Assembly: GCA_026014705.1 (NCBI GenBank)
Contig: JAOZHU010000025.1
Location: forward strand, 62,001-126,000
Direction of reading: 5' to 3'
DNA from: Candidatus Bathyarchaeota archaeon
GTDB taxonomy: Archaea; Thermoproteota; Bathyarchaeia; Bathyarchaeales; Bathycorpusculaceae
Length of the DNA: 64,000 nt
Shown: one piece after another, positions 1 to 10,096 of the stretch
Position numbering within the stretch: position 1 is the first letter of the stretch
How the letters are laid out: each line of letters opens with the position of its first letter
Made by a program: the position numbers and the translations under genes
Notes under the pieces: model-generated
Database searches by the model: none
Seen by the model: only the letters and a program-made list of their open reading frames with translations
Told to the model about the DNA's origin: nothing

Positions 1-1
1 C

Positions 2-283
2 AACAACTGGACCAAATTCACCCTCACAATCAACGGCATCGACCCACTAACAGGCACTGTACGACGCTCAATGATGAGGCAGATGCAATTTAACCCGTTC
101 AAAATAACAGAAGACCTAACAGGCACCACAAGCGATAGCGTGACCAAAGCAGATTTAGCCGCAGTGGCAAAATGCTACGGCAACATGCCAGGCTGGGGCA
201 ACTACGAGCAAAAAATGGACTTCAACTTCAACTACAGAATAGACATAGCCGACTTGGCAACCGTCGCAGCCAACGTGCAATAA
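2..283 (+). CDS. C-terminal end of a secreted protein with dockerin-like paired repeats (5' truncated by window)
   Basis: Frame open from base 2 (NNWTKFTLTINGIDPLTG...); DLTGTTSDSVTKADLAAVAKCYG / DFNFNYRIDIADLATVAANV resembles duplicated dockerin-type loops. Confidence 0.55.
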   Translation, partial: NNWTKFTLTINGIDPLTGTVRRSMMRQMQFNPFKITEDLTGTTSDSVTKADLAAVAKCYGNMPGWGNYEQKMDFNFNYRIDIADLATVAANVQ

Positions 284-344
284 ACAACACCAGCCACTCA
301 ACCCCTCTTTTTTCACAAACAAAAACACACATATGCTTACTAAG

Positions 345-749
345 CTATCTGGAGCCGCTGGCACATAGTTTTTTGATGAAATCCTCACGCAGCGGATAAA
401 AAACATCAAGCATCACAAACGGTTCATCTCCAATGCACACGTCACTGTGAGGCGTGCTAGCAGGAATACAATAAAAATCACCTTTCTTGACAACGCGTTC
501 TTCCTCGCCGATTTTCAAAAGCGCCTGGCCACTGTAAACCACGCCGATTTGCTCATGCGGGTGAGAATGCGTTGGAACACTGTGACTGGGCAGAGTGGCG
601 TTGAGAACCATCATCATCTTCTCGCCATGCAACCCCGTCAAAATCGTAGTTTCCAAACCTTCCATTTGCCGAAACTTCGGCGCGTTCTGCAGGTCGATGA
701 AATACGGTGGTGAGGGTTTCTTCATAATTTTCATCTTCGATAATCTCAT
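345..749 (-). CDS. Cupin domain protein
   Basis: ORF 134 aa; PTHSHPHEQIGVVYSGQALLKIGEEERVVKKGDFYCIPASTPHS cupin motifs. Confidence 0.8.
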   Translation of the reverse strand: MRLSKMKIMKKPSPPYFIDLQNAPKFRQMEGLETTILTGLHGEKMMMVLNATLPSHSVPTHSHPHEQIGVVYSGQALLKIGEEERVVKKGDFYCIPASTPHSDVCIGDEPFVMLDVFYPLREDFIKKLCASGSR

Positions 750-887
750 AGCAGCAAGTGTTTTTAAACGTATACACGCATGAAGAATAAACAGAGCCTT
801 TCCAGCAACTTAACTTATTTACTTGTTACCCATAATAGCTTGAAACACACAACACACCATAACCACACAGAGGAGGTGAAAAGCAGT

Positions 888-1808
888 ATGGAAGAAAGAA
901 AAACAAGAACCTTTTGGTCTCCTAGAAAAAGCACATTCCTAATAGTGACATTGGTATTCCTACTCATTTTTTCAATAGGATTCGGCTTCTCCATGCTGGT
1001 CTCAGTCGGAGTGGGACACGCCGTAATACTGGTGGACCCACTCACGAAATCAACAAGCGACCCGACGATTGGACCAGCATACGTACTGAAGGCACCGTGG
1101 GTTACCGCCGTTGATGTTTACTACGCAACTGACACGTTTGAAGACACAATCGCTTGTTTCTCGTCAGACCAACTTGAAATGCAAATCCAAATCCTAGTCC
1201 GATGGTCACTGAACCCAGACAAACTGAAAGACCTCTACAGCAACTACCCCAGACTAAACTATAAACAAGCAGCAATCGAATCCATAATGGCAGAAACCAT
1301 AAGACTAGTAACCAAAAACTTCACCGCCCTCCAAACAATAGAATTCCGAGACATAGTAAGAAACCAAATCGAAACCACCGTCCGCCAAGAAGTAGATTCT
1401 GAACCGTCACTCGCTGGAGCCCTAACCAACTTCGAATTCGACCTGAGAAACATAGGTTACCCCGCAAAATACACCGCTGCCATAGAAGACAAACTCGTAG
1501 CTGAGCAACAGAAAATCCAAGCAGATTTCGAGAAGCAACGGATACTGATATTAGCCAACGCAACAGCCCAAGAAGTAATAATCAAAGCCTCGGGCGAAGC
1601 AGAAGCCAAAGTAATTGAAGCAAACGCGACAAGGCAAGCCATTGAACTCGTCTTATCCTCAGTAGGGCAAAATGGAAACGAAACACGAATCGCCGAACTT
1701 TACCTGTGGGTCCAAGCACTACAGAAAATCGCGCCCGACATAGACATACTCATAGTAGGCTCAGAAGGAACCCCCGTACTAATCCCAGCAAACTCCACCA
1801 AACCCTAA
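888..1808 (+). CDS. SPFH/Band-7 (prohibitin-like) membrane protein
   Basis: ATG at 888 after aggaggtg RBS; N-terminal TM then SPFH-like domain and EAEAKVIEANATRQAIE coiled coil. Confidence 0.8.
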   Translation: MEERKTRTFWSPRKSTFLIVTLVFLLIFSIGFGFSMLVSVGVGHAVILVDPLTKSTSDPTIGPAYVLKAPWVTAVDVYYATDTFEDTIACFSSDQLEMQIQILVRWSLNPDKLKDLYSNYPRLNYKQAAIESIMAETIRLVTKNFTALQTIEFRDIVRNQIETTVRQEVDSEPSLAGALTNFEFDLRNIGYPAKYTAAIEDKLVAEQQKIQADFEKQRILILANATAQEVIIKASGEAEAKVIEANATRQAIELVLSSVGQNGNETRIAELYLWVQALQKIAPDIDILIVGSEGTPVLIPANSTKP

Positions 1809-1905
1809 TTTCTCACACCAAAAATTTTTCTTAAAACAAACAGAAAGTTAAAAACCACAACCACACAATGGTAAGACAGAACAAGCAAAACAGAAACGGT
1901 CACTC

Positions 1906-2073
1906 ATGAAGAAAACAAACCCACAAACAACAGACCCAGTTACATTGCCCTGCGGTTGCATATACCAAGACAAAGGCTGGATGCTAACCCGCATAAACGA
2001 ATGCGACTACCACAAACGGCGAAGAACAGCAAAACGCCCAAGCAAACCCAAAGCTGAATGCGTGAGACCTTGA
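1906..2073 (+). CDS. Small zinc-binding-like protein (55 aa, CGCIY...CDYH)
   Basis: ORF MKKTNPQTTDPVTLPCGCIYQDKGWMLTRINECDYHKRRRTAKRPSKPKAECVRP*; stop overlaps downstream start (TGATG). Confidence 0.5.
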   Translation: MKKTNPQTTDPVTLPCGCIYQDKGWMLTRINECDYHKRRRTAKRPSKPKAECVRP

Positions 2074-2429
2074 TGAAAAACCACGAAAAGAGCAAGACAA
2101 AAGCCCTGCTAAGACAGCTAGCGTTGTGCAGCATCTACGCGCTGGCAGTTTTGCTGATTGATTTTGCAATTATCCTATTGCTGAAAGTCGAATCGGCACG
2201 GGTTACTTCGTCTCTGTCGCTCATAGGACTACTTGAAGGAGGAACAGCATTAATCATCGGAAGCGCAGTCGCCATGTACTCCCCAATGCTTACCAAGGCA
2301 GGAGAAATAATCTTCCGCTCTGAAACATGGGACGCAAAACGACGAAAACAAGTGGAGCACCAAGGAAAAACACTCATCACCACAGGAGCAATATTGGTGC
2401 TTGCAGCACTCGTGGTATCCGCCCTGTAA
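2073..2429 (+). CDS. Small membrane protein with 3 predicted TM segments
   Basis: ATG at 2073 (ORF track start 2058); hydrophobic segments; coupled to upstream ORF. Confidence 0.6.
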   Translation: MKNHEKSKTKALLRQLALCSIYALAVLLIDFAIILLLKVESARVTSSLSLIGLLEGGTALIIGSAVAMYSPMLTKAGEIIFRSETWDAKRRKQVEHQGKTLITTGAILVLAALVVSAL

Positions 2430-2556
2430 ATCCTCAAAAAAGCAGTTACCCTAAAATTTACCAGCAGCCTCCTTGAGCAGCAGGAGTTCCCCTCAGAACC
2501 GCAACTACGCAACCATTCACTAAACAAAAAAAAGAAAAAGAGATTTTTATTTCGCG

Positions 2557-4425
2557 CTAGCGCCGCTTTTTAAGAGCGTACATCGCTACAACGGCAACTA
2601 CCACTACCACCACGATGACGGCAATGTACAAGCCATACTGCTGCAAGAAATCGCCTGCAGGTGGCGCAACGCCTGTATCGTAGCCAGCCGCTGCCAACAG
2701 AGACTTAGCCAAAGTAACGTCATACGAGTAAGGCTCAAGCGACGTATCGTACCCAGCAGTGACGCGCGTAATCGGCGTCGTCAAGCCCGGGCTACCGTAG
2801 CCTGCAATTATCGTGTCAATTATCTGCTGCCGAGGTATCAAGTGGCTAATTGCCTGCCTAACGTAACGAGCGGCTTCAGCGGCTCTTGACGGGTTCTGCT
2901 TGCCAAGCGGCGTGTCAACTCCTGTTCCAAAGACGGGATGCCTCATGTTGAATCCGAGTTCCTGGACGCCGAACGCATCATAGCTTACGTAGTCACCCCA
3001 CGGCTTCTCAATGCTTGAAAGCTTTGTCTCTAAGTGGTACTGAGAATCTAATACGTCAACCACACCTGTTTTAAGAGCAGATAATGCAGCGTCAGAAGAT
3101 TCTATGTGTTGCACATACAGAACTTCTATTCCGAATGTTCCCTTGCCTTCCAACTCGGCCTTATTCCAGTAATTGGTATTCTTCGTCAGCACGTTAGCGG
3201 CTGTCGTCGGGTCATACGCAGCGTACACATATGGACCTGTGCCTATTGGACCATAAGCAGTGTACGAGCCGACCGTGTAGCTACCTGACGCAGTGTTGAA
3301 GGCATGAGTCTTCCAGTTTGCTGGCGCGACGTTTTGCAAGACATGCTTCGGAATTATGTGGTAGCTAAGGATGCTCTCAACGAAATACGCATAGATCTTC
3401 GGCAGTCTGAACACAACAGTGTTCGAGTCAACAACCTCAACGTTCTCAGGTCCGCCTATGATTTCCTTAATAAAAGCACCCACTGGTGATGAAACCGCGT
3501 CGTTCATGAAAGAATCATACGTGAATTTAACGTCGTCAGCAGTAAAGTCCACACCGTCATGCCACTTCACACCCTGCCTCAGATGCACTGTCCATGTCTT
3601 CTGGTCAGATGCCACTTCCCAGCTTGTAGCAAGCGCTGGCACCATTTTGAAGTCAATTAGGTCCCACCTTTCGGCAAGGCTGTCAAACACGTTGTCATAA
3701 ACCGTCAAGTCGTAGTATGAAGTGCTCAGCAGCGGGTTCAGACCTTCAGATGGAGCGGGGCCTGTTTGGGCAACAACTATCGTAGTCTGAGTGGAGCCAG
3801 AAGCTAATTTCCAGTTTTTCACTCTTGGCCAAGCGGGATAGTGATACGCCGTAAATGGTTCTTTTTGCAGTGCTGTCGGGTCGAAGGCAACAACTTCCTT
3901 TGTGTATAATATGGTAGCGCATGGCTGCTCATCATAAGCTAATTTTTGCCATTCTTTGACGTACTGAAGCCGCTTATTCAAATCAGGCTCTTCCTTGATT
4001 AATCTGCCCAGCCGGTCGTTCTCAGCGTTATTCCACAGGTAGTAGTTCTGTCCCGTCGGCGGAAACTGGCTGCTGTCAAACATCGGGAAGGGATCTGGAT
4101 CCACACCCATAGCGTAGCCGACAAACAGCGCGTCGAAGCCTCCTTCATCGTAAGTCTTGCCCACGGTGTCTTCGTCTGGCGTTAGAGCCCTGCTGTACAC
4201 CGTGTCCCAGTCCAGTTCTACCCTTACTGCGTCGATTCCAACCTCGTCCAAACTGTTTTCCACTATTTGAGCCCACGCTTTTCTGGACGGGTTTGGACCT
4301 GGAACGATCAATGTGATTTTAAAGTAAGGCGCGCTTTGACTCTGGACGAACATTATGCCTGGCAGCGAAAATAAGCTTAGCACTAGCAGCGAACAAAAGA
4401 GCAATGTTTTGGTTTTGGCGGTCAA
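2557..4425 (-). CDS. ABC transporter substrate-binding protein, SBP_bac_5 family, apparently circularly permuted; C-terminal TM anchor
   Basis: Signal peptide; canonical N-lobe (LATSWEVASDQKTWTVHLRQGVKWHDGVDFTADDVKFTYDSF) preceded by segment resembling canonical C-terminal lobe; adjacent to divergent Opp/Dpp genes. Confidence 0.85.
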   Translation of the reverse strand: MTAKTKTLLFCSLLVLSLFSLPGIMFVQSQSAPYFKITLIVPGPNPSRKAWAQIVENSLDEVGIDAVRVELDWDTVYSRALTPDEDTVGKTYDEGGFDALFVGYAMGVDPDPFPMFDSSQFPPTGQNYYLWNNAENDRLGRLIKEEPDLNKRLQYVKEWQKLAYDEQPCATILYTKEVVAFDPTALQKEPFTAYHYPAWPRVKNWKLASGSTQTTIVVAQTGPAPSEGLNPLLSTSYYDLTVYDNVFDSLAERWDLIDFKMVPALATSWEVASDQKTWTVHLRQGVKWHDGVDFTADDVKFTYDSFMNDAVSSPVGAFIKEIIGGPENVEVVDSNTVVFRLPKIYAYFVESILSYHIIPKHVLQNVAPANWKTHAFNTASGSYTVGSYTAYGPIGTGPYVYAAYDPTTAANVLTKNTNYWNKAELEGKGTFGIEVLYVQHIESSDAALSALKTGVVDVLDSQYHLETKLSSIEKPWGDYVSYDAFGVQELGFNMRHPVFGTGVDTPLGKQNPSRAAEAARYVRQAISHLIPRQQIIDTIIAGYGSPGLTTPITRVTAGYDTSLEPYSYDVTLAKSLLAAAGYDTGVAPPAGDFLQQYGLYIAVIVVVVVVAVVAMYALKKRR

Positions 4426-4599
4426 CTCTATTGTAACCTCCAGCGACTATGTTTCTAGGTTTTGCTTTATAACATTTGCCATGAATTCGGGTGGCTGTTG
4501 CTGTAAATGCAAAAGAACATGCTAGCTACGGGCTGTTGCTTTTTCTTAAACAAACTTTATATAATTAGCGCACGAACAGGAATCGATTAGGGGGAGACC

Positions 4600-5640
4600 T
4601 TGTCAATTAAGAGAAAGGTTTTGCATTTTTTTCCAACACGGGTTGCGCATGCAGTGCAAAGTCCTTTGGCAAAGTACGTTCTCAGAAGACTGTTGTATTT
4701 GATTCCGTTGTTCTTTGGAATTCTGATTTTGGTTTTTGTTGCCACGCGGCTGGCAGGTGACCCTGTTAAGCTGATGACCGGGTTGAACCCTCGAATAACA
4801 GCAGAAGCCAGAGAGAGACTAACTCAATATTACGGTTTGGATCAACCTTTGTATTATCAATTCGCAAAATTCTTGTGGGAGCTCTTCCAAGGTAACTTGG
4901 GTAACTCTTACGCGCTTAGAGGCGGCACGCCGGTAACTACGCTCATCGGCGACTACGCTTGGGAAACATTCAAGCTTCAACTAGCAGCGCTTTTCTTTTC
5001 ACTGGTAATAGCAATTCCAATAGGCGTGATGTCAGCTAGACGGCAATATTCCAAATTAGATGTCTCTGTCACGACAACTTCACTAGTAGGCACTTGTATC
5101 CCTATTTTCTACATGGGTATAGTCACTATATTGATATTTTCTTACTTCTTAGGCTGGTTCCCGTATGGGCAAGCACACTCGCTTGAACCTTCACGTTACC
5201 CGTTTGGAAGCTATACTTTGGATGAATTGTGGCATCTTGCTTTGCCGACTGCTGTTTTAACTTTCGCAACACTTGCCCCAGTCGTGCTTCTTGTTCGGTC
5301 AAGCATGCTTGAAATCCTGAGACAAGATTACATACTTGCGGCTAGAGCCAGCGGCTTAAGCGAAAGAACAGTAGTCTACAAGCACGCGTTAAGAAACGCC
5401 CTGATTCCAGTTGTGACGTATGTGGGCCTTTACTTTGGCGGCATGCTTGCAGGCGCGCCTATAACTGAAACAGTTTTTAACTGGCCTGGAGTTGGCCGCC
5501 TGTATGTTGAGGCTACTGCAAAACTTGATTTTCCGTTGATTATGGGAATTACGGTGTTCATTACCTTGATGGTTCTTGTTGCCAACCTGATAACGGACAT
5601 AACCTATGCGTACATTGACCCAAGAATAAGAATTGAGTGA
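4600..5640 (+). CDS. Oligo/dipeptide ABC transporter permease (DppB/OppB family)
   Basis: TTG start after ggggaga; 346 aa, BPD_transp_1-like features (VVYKHALRNALIPVVTYVG). Confidence 0.9.
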   Translation: MSIKRKVLHFFPTRVAHAVQSPLAKYVLRRLLYLIPLFFGILILVFVATRLAGDPVKLMTGLNPRITAEARERLTQYYGLDQPLYYQFAKFLWELFQGNLGNSYALRGGTPVTTLIGDYAWETFKLQLAALFFSLVIAIPIGVMSARRQYSKLDVSVTTTSLVGTCIPIFYMGIVTILIFSYFLGWFPYGQAHSLEPSRYPFGSYTLDELWHLALPTAVLTFATLAPVVLLVRSSMLEILRQDYILAARASGLSERTVVYKHALRNALIPVVTYVGLYFGGMLAGAPITETVFNWPGVGRLYVEATAKLDFPLIMGITVFITLMVLVANLITDITYAYIDPRIRIE

Positions 5641-5659
5641 TGCCGAAATAGGTGATTAC

Positions 5660-6595
5660 ATGAAAATAAGGAAATCAAAGAAAAATGTGCCCGTAAGACA
5701 AGCAGAAACCAAGCAGAAAAAAGGCGTGAGCCAATGGAGCATAGCATGGCGCCGCTTCAAGAAGAACAAGGCTGCCTTAGCGGGGCTAGTCATCATCGGG
5801 GCGATAGTGTTTATGGCAATTTTCAGCCCATTAATCGCGCGTTATCCTCTGAATTATCTCGCAAGTCTCAAAGAAGAAGGCAAGATCAGGATGCCGCCCT
5901 CTGCGAGGTACATTTTTGGTACAGATTATGTCGGTCGCGACGTATTCAGCCAAATCGTCTATGGGGCTGGAAATGTGCTGTACGTTGGATTCGGAGCAGC
6001 AGCAATTGCGATGTCGCTGGCAATCGTGATAGGGCTGATTTCTGGATACATCGGCGGGATTGTGGATAACTTGTTGATGCGGATTACGGAAATTTTCCTT
6101 GTTATACCGTTTCTCCTCATCTTGCTGGTTTTCCTGAAAGTTGCCACAACATTGGCGCCTTCTGGTGTTGGTGGACTCTCAACAGTGACACTCATGATTG
6201 GGTTGTTCTCGTGGGCGGCTAACGCGCGGATTATTCGAGGAGAAGTGCTACGTGTGAAGCAGAACGAGTATATTGAAGCCTCAATGTCGCTTGGCGCCAG
6301 CAAATGGCGAATTATGTTCAGACATGTGCTTCCCAACGTTTTGCATGTGGTAATAGTTTTAACCACGCTTCAGATAGCAACTGCAATCTTGGTTGAGGCA
6401 GCAGTGAGTTTCCTCGGATTCGGCGACCCGAACAGCATCACTTGGGGGCAGCAACTCCAAGGAGCAAGCGAAGCGGTGAAAGAAGCATGGTGGGAAGGAG
6501 TTTTCCCAGGCTTATTCATAACCTTGCTAGTTCTCGGATTTAGTTTACTGGGAAACGGCTTGAGGGATGCTCTTGATCCGAGACTCAGAGAATAG
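5660..6595 (+). CDS. Oligo/dipeptide ABC transporter permease (DppC/OppC family)
   Basis: ORF; IFGTDYVGRDVFSQIVYGA and MFRHVLPNVLHVVIV; start could be 5633 TTG. Confidence 0.9.
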   Translation: MKIRKSKKNVPVRQAETKQKKGVSQWSIAWRRFKKNKAALAGLVIIGAIVFMAIFSPLIARYPLNYLASLKEEGKIRMPPSARYIFGTDYVGRDVFSQIVYGAGNVLYVGFGAAAIAMSLAIVIGLISGYIGGIVDNLLMRITEIFLVIPFLLILLVFLKVATTLAPSGVGGLSTVTLMIGLFSWAANARIIRGEVLRVKQNEYIEASMSLGASKWRIMFRHVLPNVLHVVIVLTTLQIATAILVEAAVSFLGFGDPNSITWGQQLQGASEAVKEAWWEGVFPGLFITLLVLGFSLLGNGLRDALDPRLRE

Positions 6596-6616
6596 AAACA
6601 CGGATGGGAAACAGCA

Positions 6617-7615
6617 ATGACAAATGAACTCTTGAAGATAGAGAACCTTAAGACTTACTTCGATACGTGGGCAGGCGTGGTTAAAGCGGTTGATGGCGTC
6701 AGCCTCAACGTTAAACAGGGAGAAACATTGGGGCTAGTGGGCGAATCAGGGTCTGGAAAATCCGTTACAGCGCTGTCTATCCTCCGAATTGTTCCCCGTC
6801 CTGGGAAAATAGTTGACGGACGCATTCTGTATAAAGGAGAAAGCCTCCTCGAGAAAAAAGAGAATGAAATGCAGAAAATCCGCGGAAAAGAAATCGCTTA
6901 CATCTTTCAAGACCCAGCAACATCGCTAAACCCAGTTTTCAGCATTGCAGACCAACTGGTTGAAATCATACGGCACCACCAGAACCTCAGCAAACAGGAA
7001 GCACTAGAACGAGCAATCGATTTGTTCAAGCTTGTTGAGATACCTGACCCAGAAGTGAAAATATGGAACTACCCGCATCAGCTAAGTGGAGGCATGAAAC
7101 AACGCATCGCAGTTGCCCGAGCCTTATCCTGCCAGCCGAGCCTGCTGCTCGCTGATGAACCTACAACGAACTTGGACGTTACAATTCAAGCTCAAATCCT
7201 CGAGTTAATGAAGAACTTGAAGAAGAAACTGGGCATGTCCATGATATTAATCACACATGACATGGGCGTTGTCGCTGGCGTGGCTGACAGAATATCAGTC
7301 CTGTACGCGGGAAGAGTCTGCGAATCTGCAAGCGCCAGAACCATATTTTACAACCCGAAACACCCCTATACTGTTGCACTTTTGACCGCTGTTCCAAACT
7401 TGGCTATTAAACGAGAAAAACTCAAAGTCATACCTGGAACTATTCCAAACTTGATAGAGCCGCCATCAGGATGCAGATTCCACCCGCGCTGCGAGTACGC
7501 TCAACCTGCCTGCAGCCAAGAAGTGCCACCGCTTGTAGAAATAGAGCCAGAGCACTATGTTGCGTGCTTGCGTGCAAAAGAAATTGATGTTAAGTCACCT
7601 CTCAGGGCTGAATGA
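6617..7615 (+). CDS. Oligo/dipeptide ABC transporter ATPase (DppD/OppD family)
   Basis: Walker A GESGSGKS, LSGGMKQR signature, Walker B LLLADEPTTNLD, C-terminal GCRFHPRC. Confidence 0.93.
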   Translation: MTNELLKIENLKTYFDTWAGVVKAVDGVSLNVKQGETLGLVGESGSGKSVTALSILRIVPRPGKIVDGRILYKGESLLEKKENEMQKIRGKEIAYIFQDPATSLNPVFSIADQLVEIIRHHQNLSKQEALERAIDLFKLVEIPDPEVKIWNYPHQLSGGMKQRIAVARALSCQPSLLLADEPTTNLDVTIQAQILELMKNLKKKLGMSMILITHDMGVVAGVADRISVLYAGRVCESASARTIFYNPKHPYTVALLTAVPNLAIKREKLKVIPGTIPNLIEPPSGCRFHPRCEYAQPACSQEVPPLVEIEPEHYVACLRAKEIDVKSPLRAE

Positions 7616-7616
7616 A

Positions 7617-8615
7617 ATGAGTGAAAAACCAATTCTGGAAGTCAAGAACCTCGTTAAACACTTTCCAATCACAGCAAAAGGAGTTTTGCTGAAGAAACAA
7701 ATCGGCGTTGTGCACGCAGTTGACGGCATAAGCTTCTCAGTGCACAAGGGAGAAACCTACGGTCTGGTAGGCGAAAGCGGATGCGGAAAAACATCCACGG
7801 CAAGAGCAATATTGTATTTGGATTCGCCGACTGAGGGCGAAATCTACTTTGAAGGCGAAGAAATAGGTAAAATCTTCAAATCAAAAAACAAAAAAGAAAT
7901 TCTGAAACTGCGGCGCAAGATGCAATACGTTTTTCAAAATCCCTATGCATCGCTCGACCCAAGGATGACAGTAGCAGACATAATCATGGAGCCCTTAGCG
8001 ATTCACCAACATGTTCCCAGAGACAAATGGCACGACAGACTTTACGAGTTACTCGAACTCGTGGGTTTAGAAGACTATCATGCAGAAAGATACCCGCACG
8101 AATTCAGCGGCGGTCAGCGACAGAGAATCTGCATTGCGCGCGCTTTAGCCGTGGAACCTCAGCTTCTGATCGCAGACGAGCCTGTAGCCTCACTGGATGT
8201 TTCGGTGCGAGCGCAAATATTGAACTTACTGCAGGAACTGCAACGGAAACTCAAAATCACTTACCTTTATATTTCGCATGATTTGAGCACAGTCAGGCAC
8301 ATCTGCAACCGCGTGGCTGTTATGTATTTGGGCAAATTTGTGGAAATAGCGGATACAGATGACCTCTTTAACTCGCCGCTTCACCCTTACACGCAAGCGT
8401 TGATGTCTGCAATTCCGATTCCAGACCCTGACGCAACCAAAAAAAGCCGAATCGTGCTGCCCGGGGAAGTCCCAAGTCCAATAAACCCGCCTTCAGGCTG
8501 CAGGTTCCAGCCGAGATGTATCTACGCGGCAGAGCATAGTTGCGTGGAGCATGCACCTCAACTGGTTGAAGTGGGCAAAGGGCACTTGGTAGCCTGCGAA
8601 AGAGCCTGCAGCTGA
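7617..8615 (+). CDS. Oligo/dipeptide ABC transporter ATPase (DppF/OppF family)
   Basis: GESGCGKT, FSGGQRQR, LLIADEPVASLD; ATG at 7617 (ORF track start 7557). Confidence 0.93.
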   Translation: MSEKPILEVKNLVKHFPITAKGVLLKKQIGVVHAVDGISFSVHKGETYGLVGESGCGKTSTARAILYLDSPTEGEIYFEGEEIGKIFKSKNKKEILKLRRKMQYVFQNPYASLDPRMTVADIIMEPLAIHQHVPRDKWHDRLYELLELVGLEDYHAERYPHEFSGGQRQRICIARALAVEPQLLIADEPVASLDVSVRAQILNLLQELQRKLKITYLYISHDLSTVRHICNRVAVMYLGKFVEIADTDDLFNSPLHPYTQALMSAIPIPDPDATKKSRIVLPGEVPSPINPPSGCRFQPRCIYAAEHSCVEHAPQLVEVGKGHLVACERACS

Positions 8616-8685
8616 TAGATGCAGGGTGCATATCTGCGAGTTTAGGAATGAAGCGGCTGAACTGCTCACAGCGGCGAGTTGATAC

Positions 8686-9897
8686 CTATCGAGGTTGCTC
8701 TTCAGGCATTCGCGTTTTTCTGAAGAAGCCCCAGAACAGCGCTATGGAAACGATGTAAAATAGCCCTGCCACAAAAAACGGTTCAGCAAGCAACCCTAAA
8801 CCCATAAGCCAAGCGCCTATGAACGTGCTTAACGCGTTAGGCAGCCTCCATAAAGCGCCGCTTAAGCCAGAAGCGGCGCCACGTTCGTCCTCAGCCACCA
8901 ATCCCATTATCATCGACTGCTGCAGCGGGCTTGCCATGTTCATGAGCAACGCTCTTATGCTGTAGACAAAACTGGCTAAGGCAAAATCTGGTGCAAGAGG
9001 CGTCGCGAACATGAAAACCATCGAAGCCGTCTGGGTCACGACAATAGCTTTTACGATGCCGAGCCTCTTAGCCAGCGGCGGAGCAACAAGGGTTCCTGCT
9101 CCAATCAGTATGCTGGATATGCCCAACACTGGACCGCTTATGATGTCGGAAACGCCGTAGCGCAGGCTGAACCACGCAGTCATGAGCGGAACCACCATTC
9201 CTGCTCCGAAAGCAATTATGGCGCCGGCAAAAACGTACTTGGACAAAACTGCCTTTGACTTTCTCGGAAGCAAACTGGTAATACCTGTACTGTGTTTTTT
9301 CAACCGTTTGGACTCGCTGACCTTGAGCATAATAAGCGTGGAAGCTAAACTGAAAAGAGCAATCACTACGTAGAGCAGGATGTGGCTTTCTTTCTTCGTG
9401 AAACCGAACACCTCAAAAACCGCCATGCCCGGTATCACTATACTGCCGAGCCCAAAAGCAATGCTTTGGACAAAACCGTACATTGAAAAGGCACTGTTTC
9501 TCTTTTCATTCTCCGCCTTGTCAGCGAGCAGAGCGCTGCTTGACGCCAAGACCGCCGCTTCGGAAACTCCTTCAAGAATAGCCGCAACCAACAGCAACGT
9601 GGGATCGGTTGTTAGGGCAAACACTGCGAGTATTAGACTCGCCAATATGTTGCCTGCTATGAGCATTTTCTTTCTTCCATAAACATCCGCAGCGATTCCC
9701 AGAAATATGCTGGCAACAAAAGTGGACACGCCCATCAAAGTTATTGCTACGCCCATCAATTCATAGGAAACGCCTTGAACCGCAGTTAGAAAGTAAGATA
9801 TGTCCGTGTAGAACATGCCGTAAGCAACTGAAGGCAAAATAGCCGCACATATCAGGTACGTTGCCTCTTTCGGCATACCTCGATAAACGCTAAACAT
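8686..9897 (-). CDS. MFS transporter
   Basis: 403 aa, about 12 hydrophobic segments, ADVYGRKKMLIAGN MFS loop motif. Confidence 0.85.
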   Translation of the reverse strand: MFSVYRGMPKEATYLICAAILPSVAYGMFYTDISYFLTAVQGVSYELMGVAITLMGVSTFVASIFLGIAADVYGRKKMLIAGNILASLILAVFALTTDPTLLLVAAILEGVSEAAVLASSSALLADKAENEKRNSAFSMYGFVQSIAFGLGSIVIPGMAVFEVFGFTKKESHILLYVVIALFSLASTLIMLKVSESKRLKKHSTGITSLLPRKSKAVLSKYVFAGAIIAFGAGMVVPLMTAWFSLRYGVSDIISGPVLGISSILIGAGTLVAPPLAKRLGIVKAIVVTQTASMVFMFATPLAPDFALASFVYSIRALLMNMASPLQQSMIMGLVAEDERGAASGLSGALWRLPNALSTFIGAWLMGLGLLAEPFFVAGLFYIVSIALFWGFFRKTRMPEEQPR

Positions 9898-10096
9898 TAT
9901 TCAGCCAAATCCACTTACGCAAACGATTCAGACTACTTGTATAATTATTTTTGCACACGCTCTGCTTTAGACGCATGCAGCAAAAGCCCAAAACCTGAAC
10001 CACTGAGCCAATTTGCATTTCACGGCAGTAAGTACAAGCTTGCACCTACATCACGCGGCTAACTACGTGCAAACCAAGCAAAAGGGAAAAGAATTT

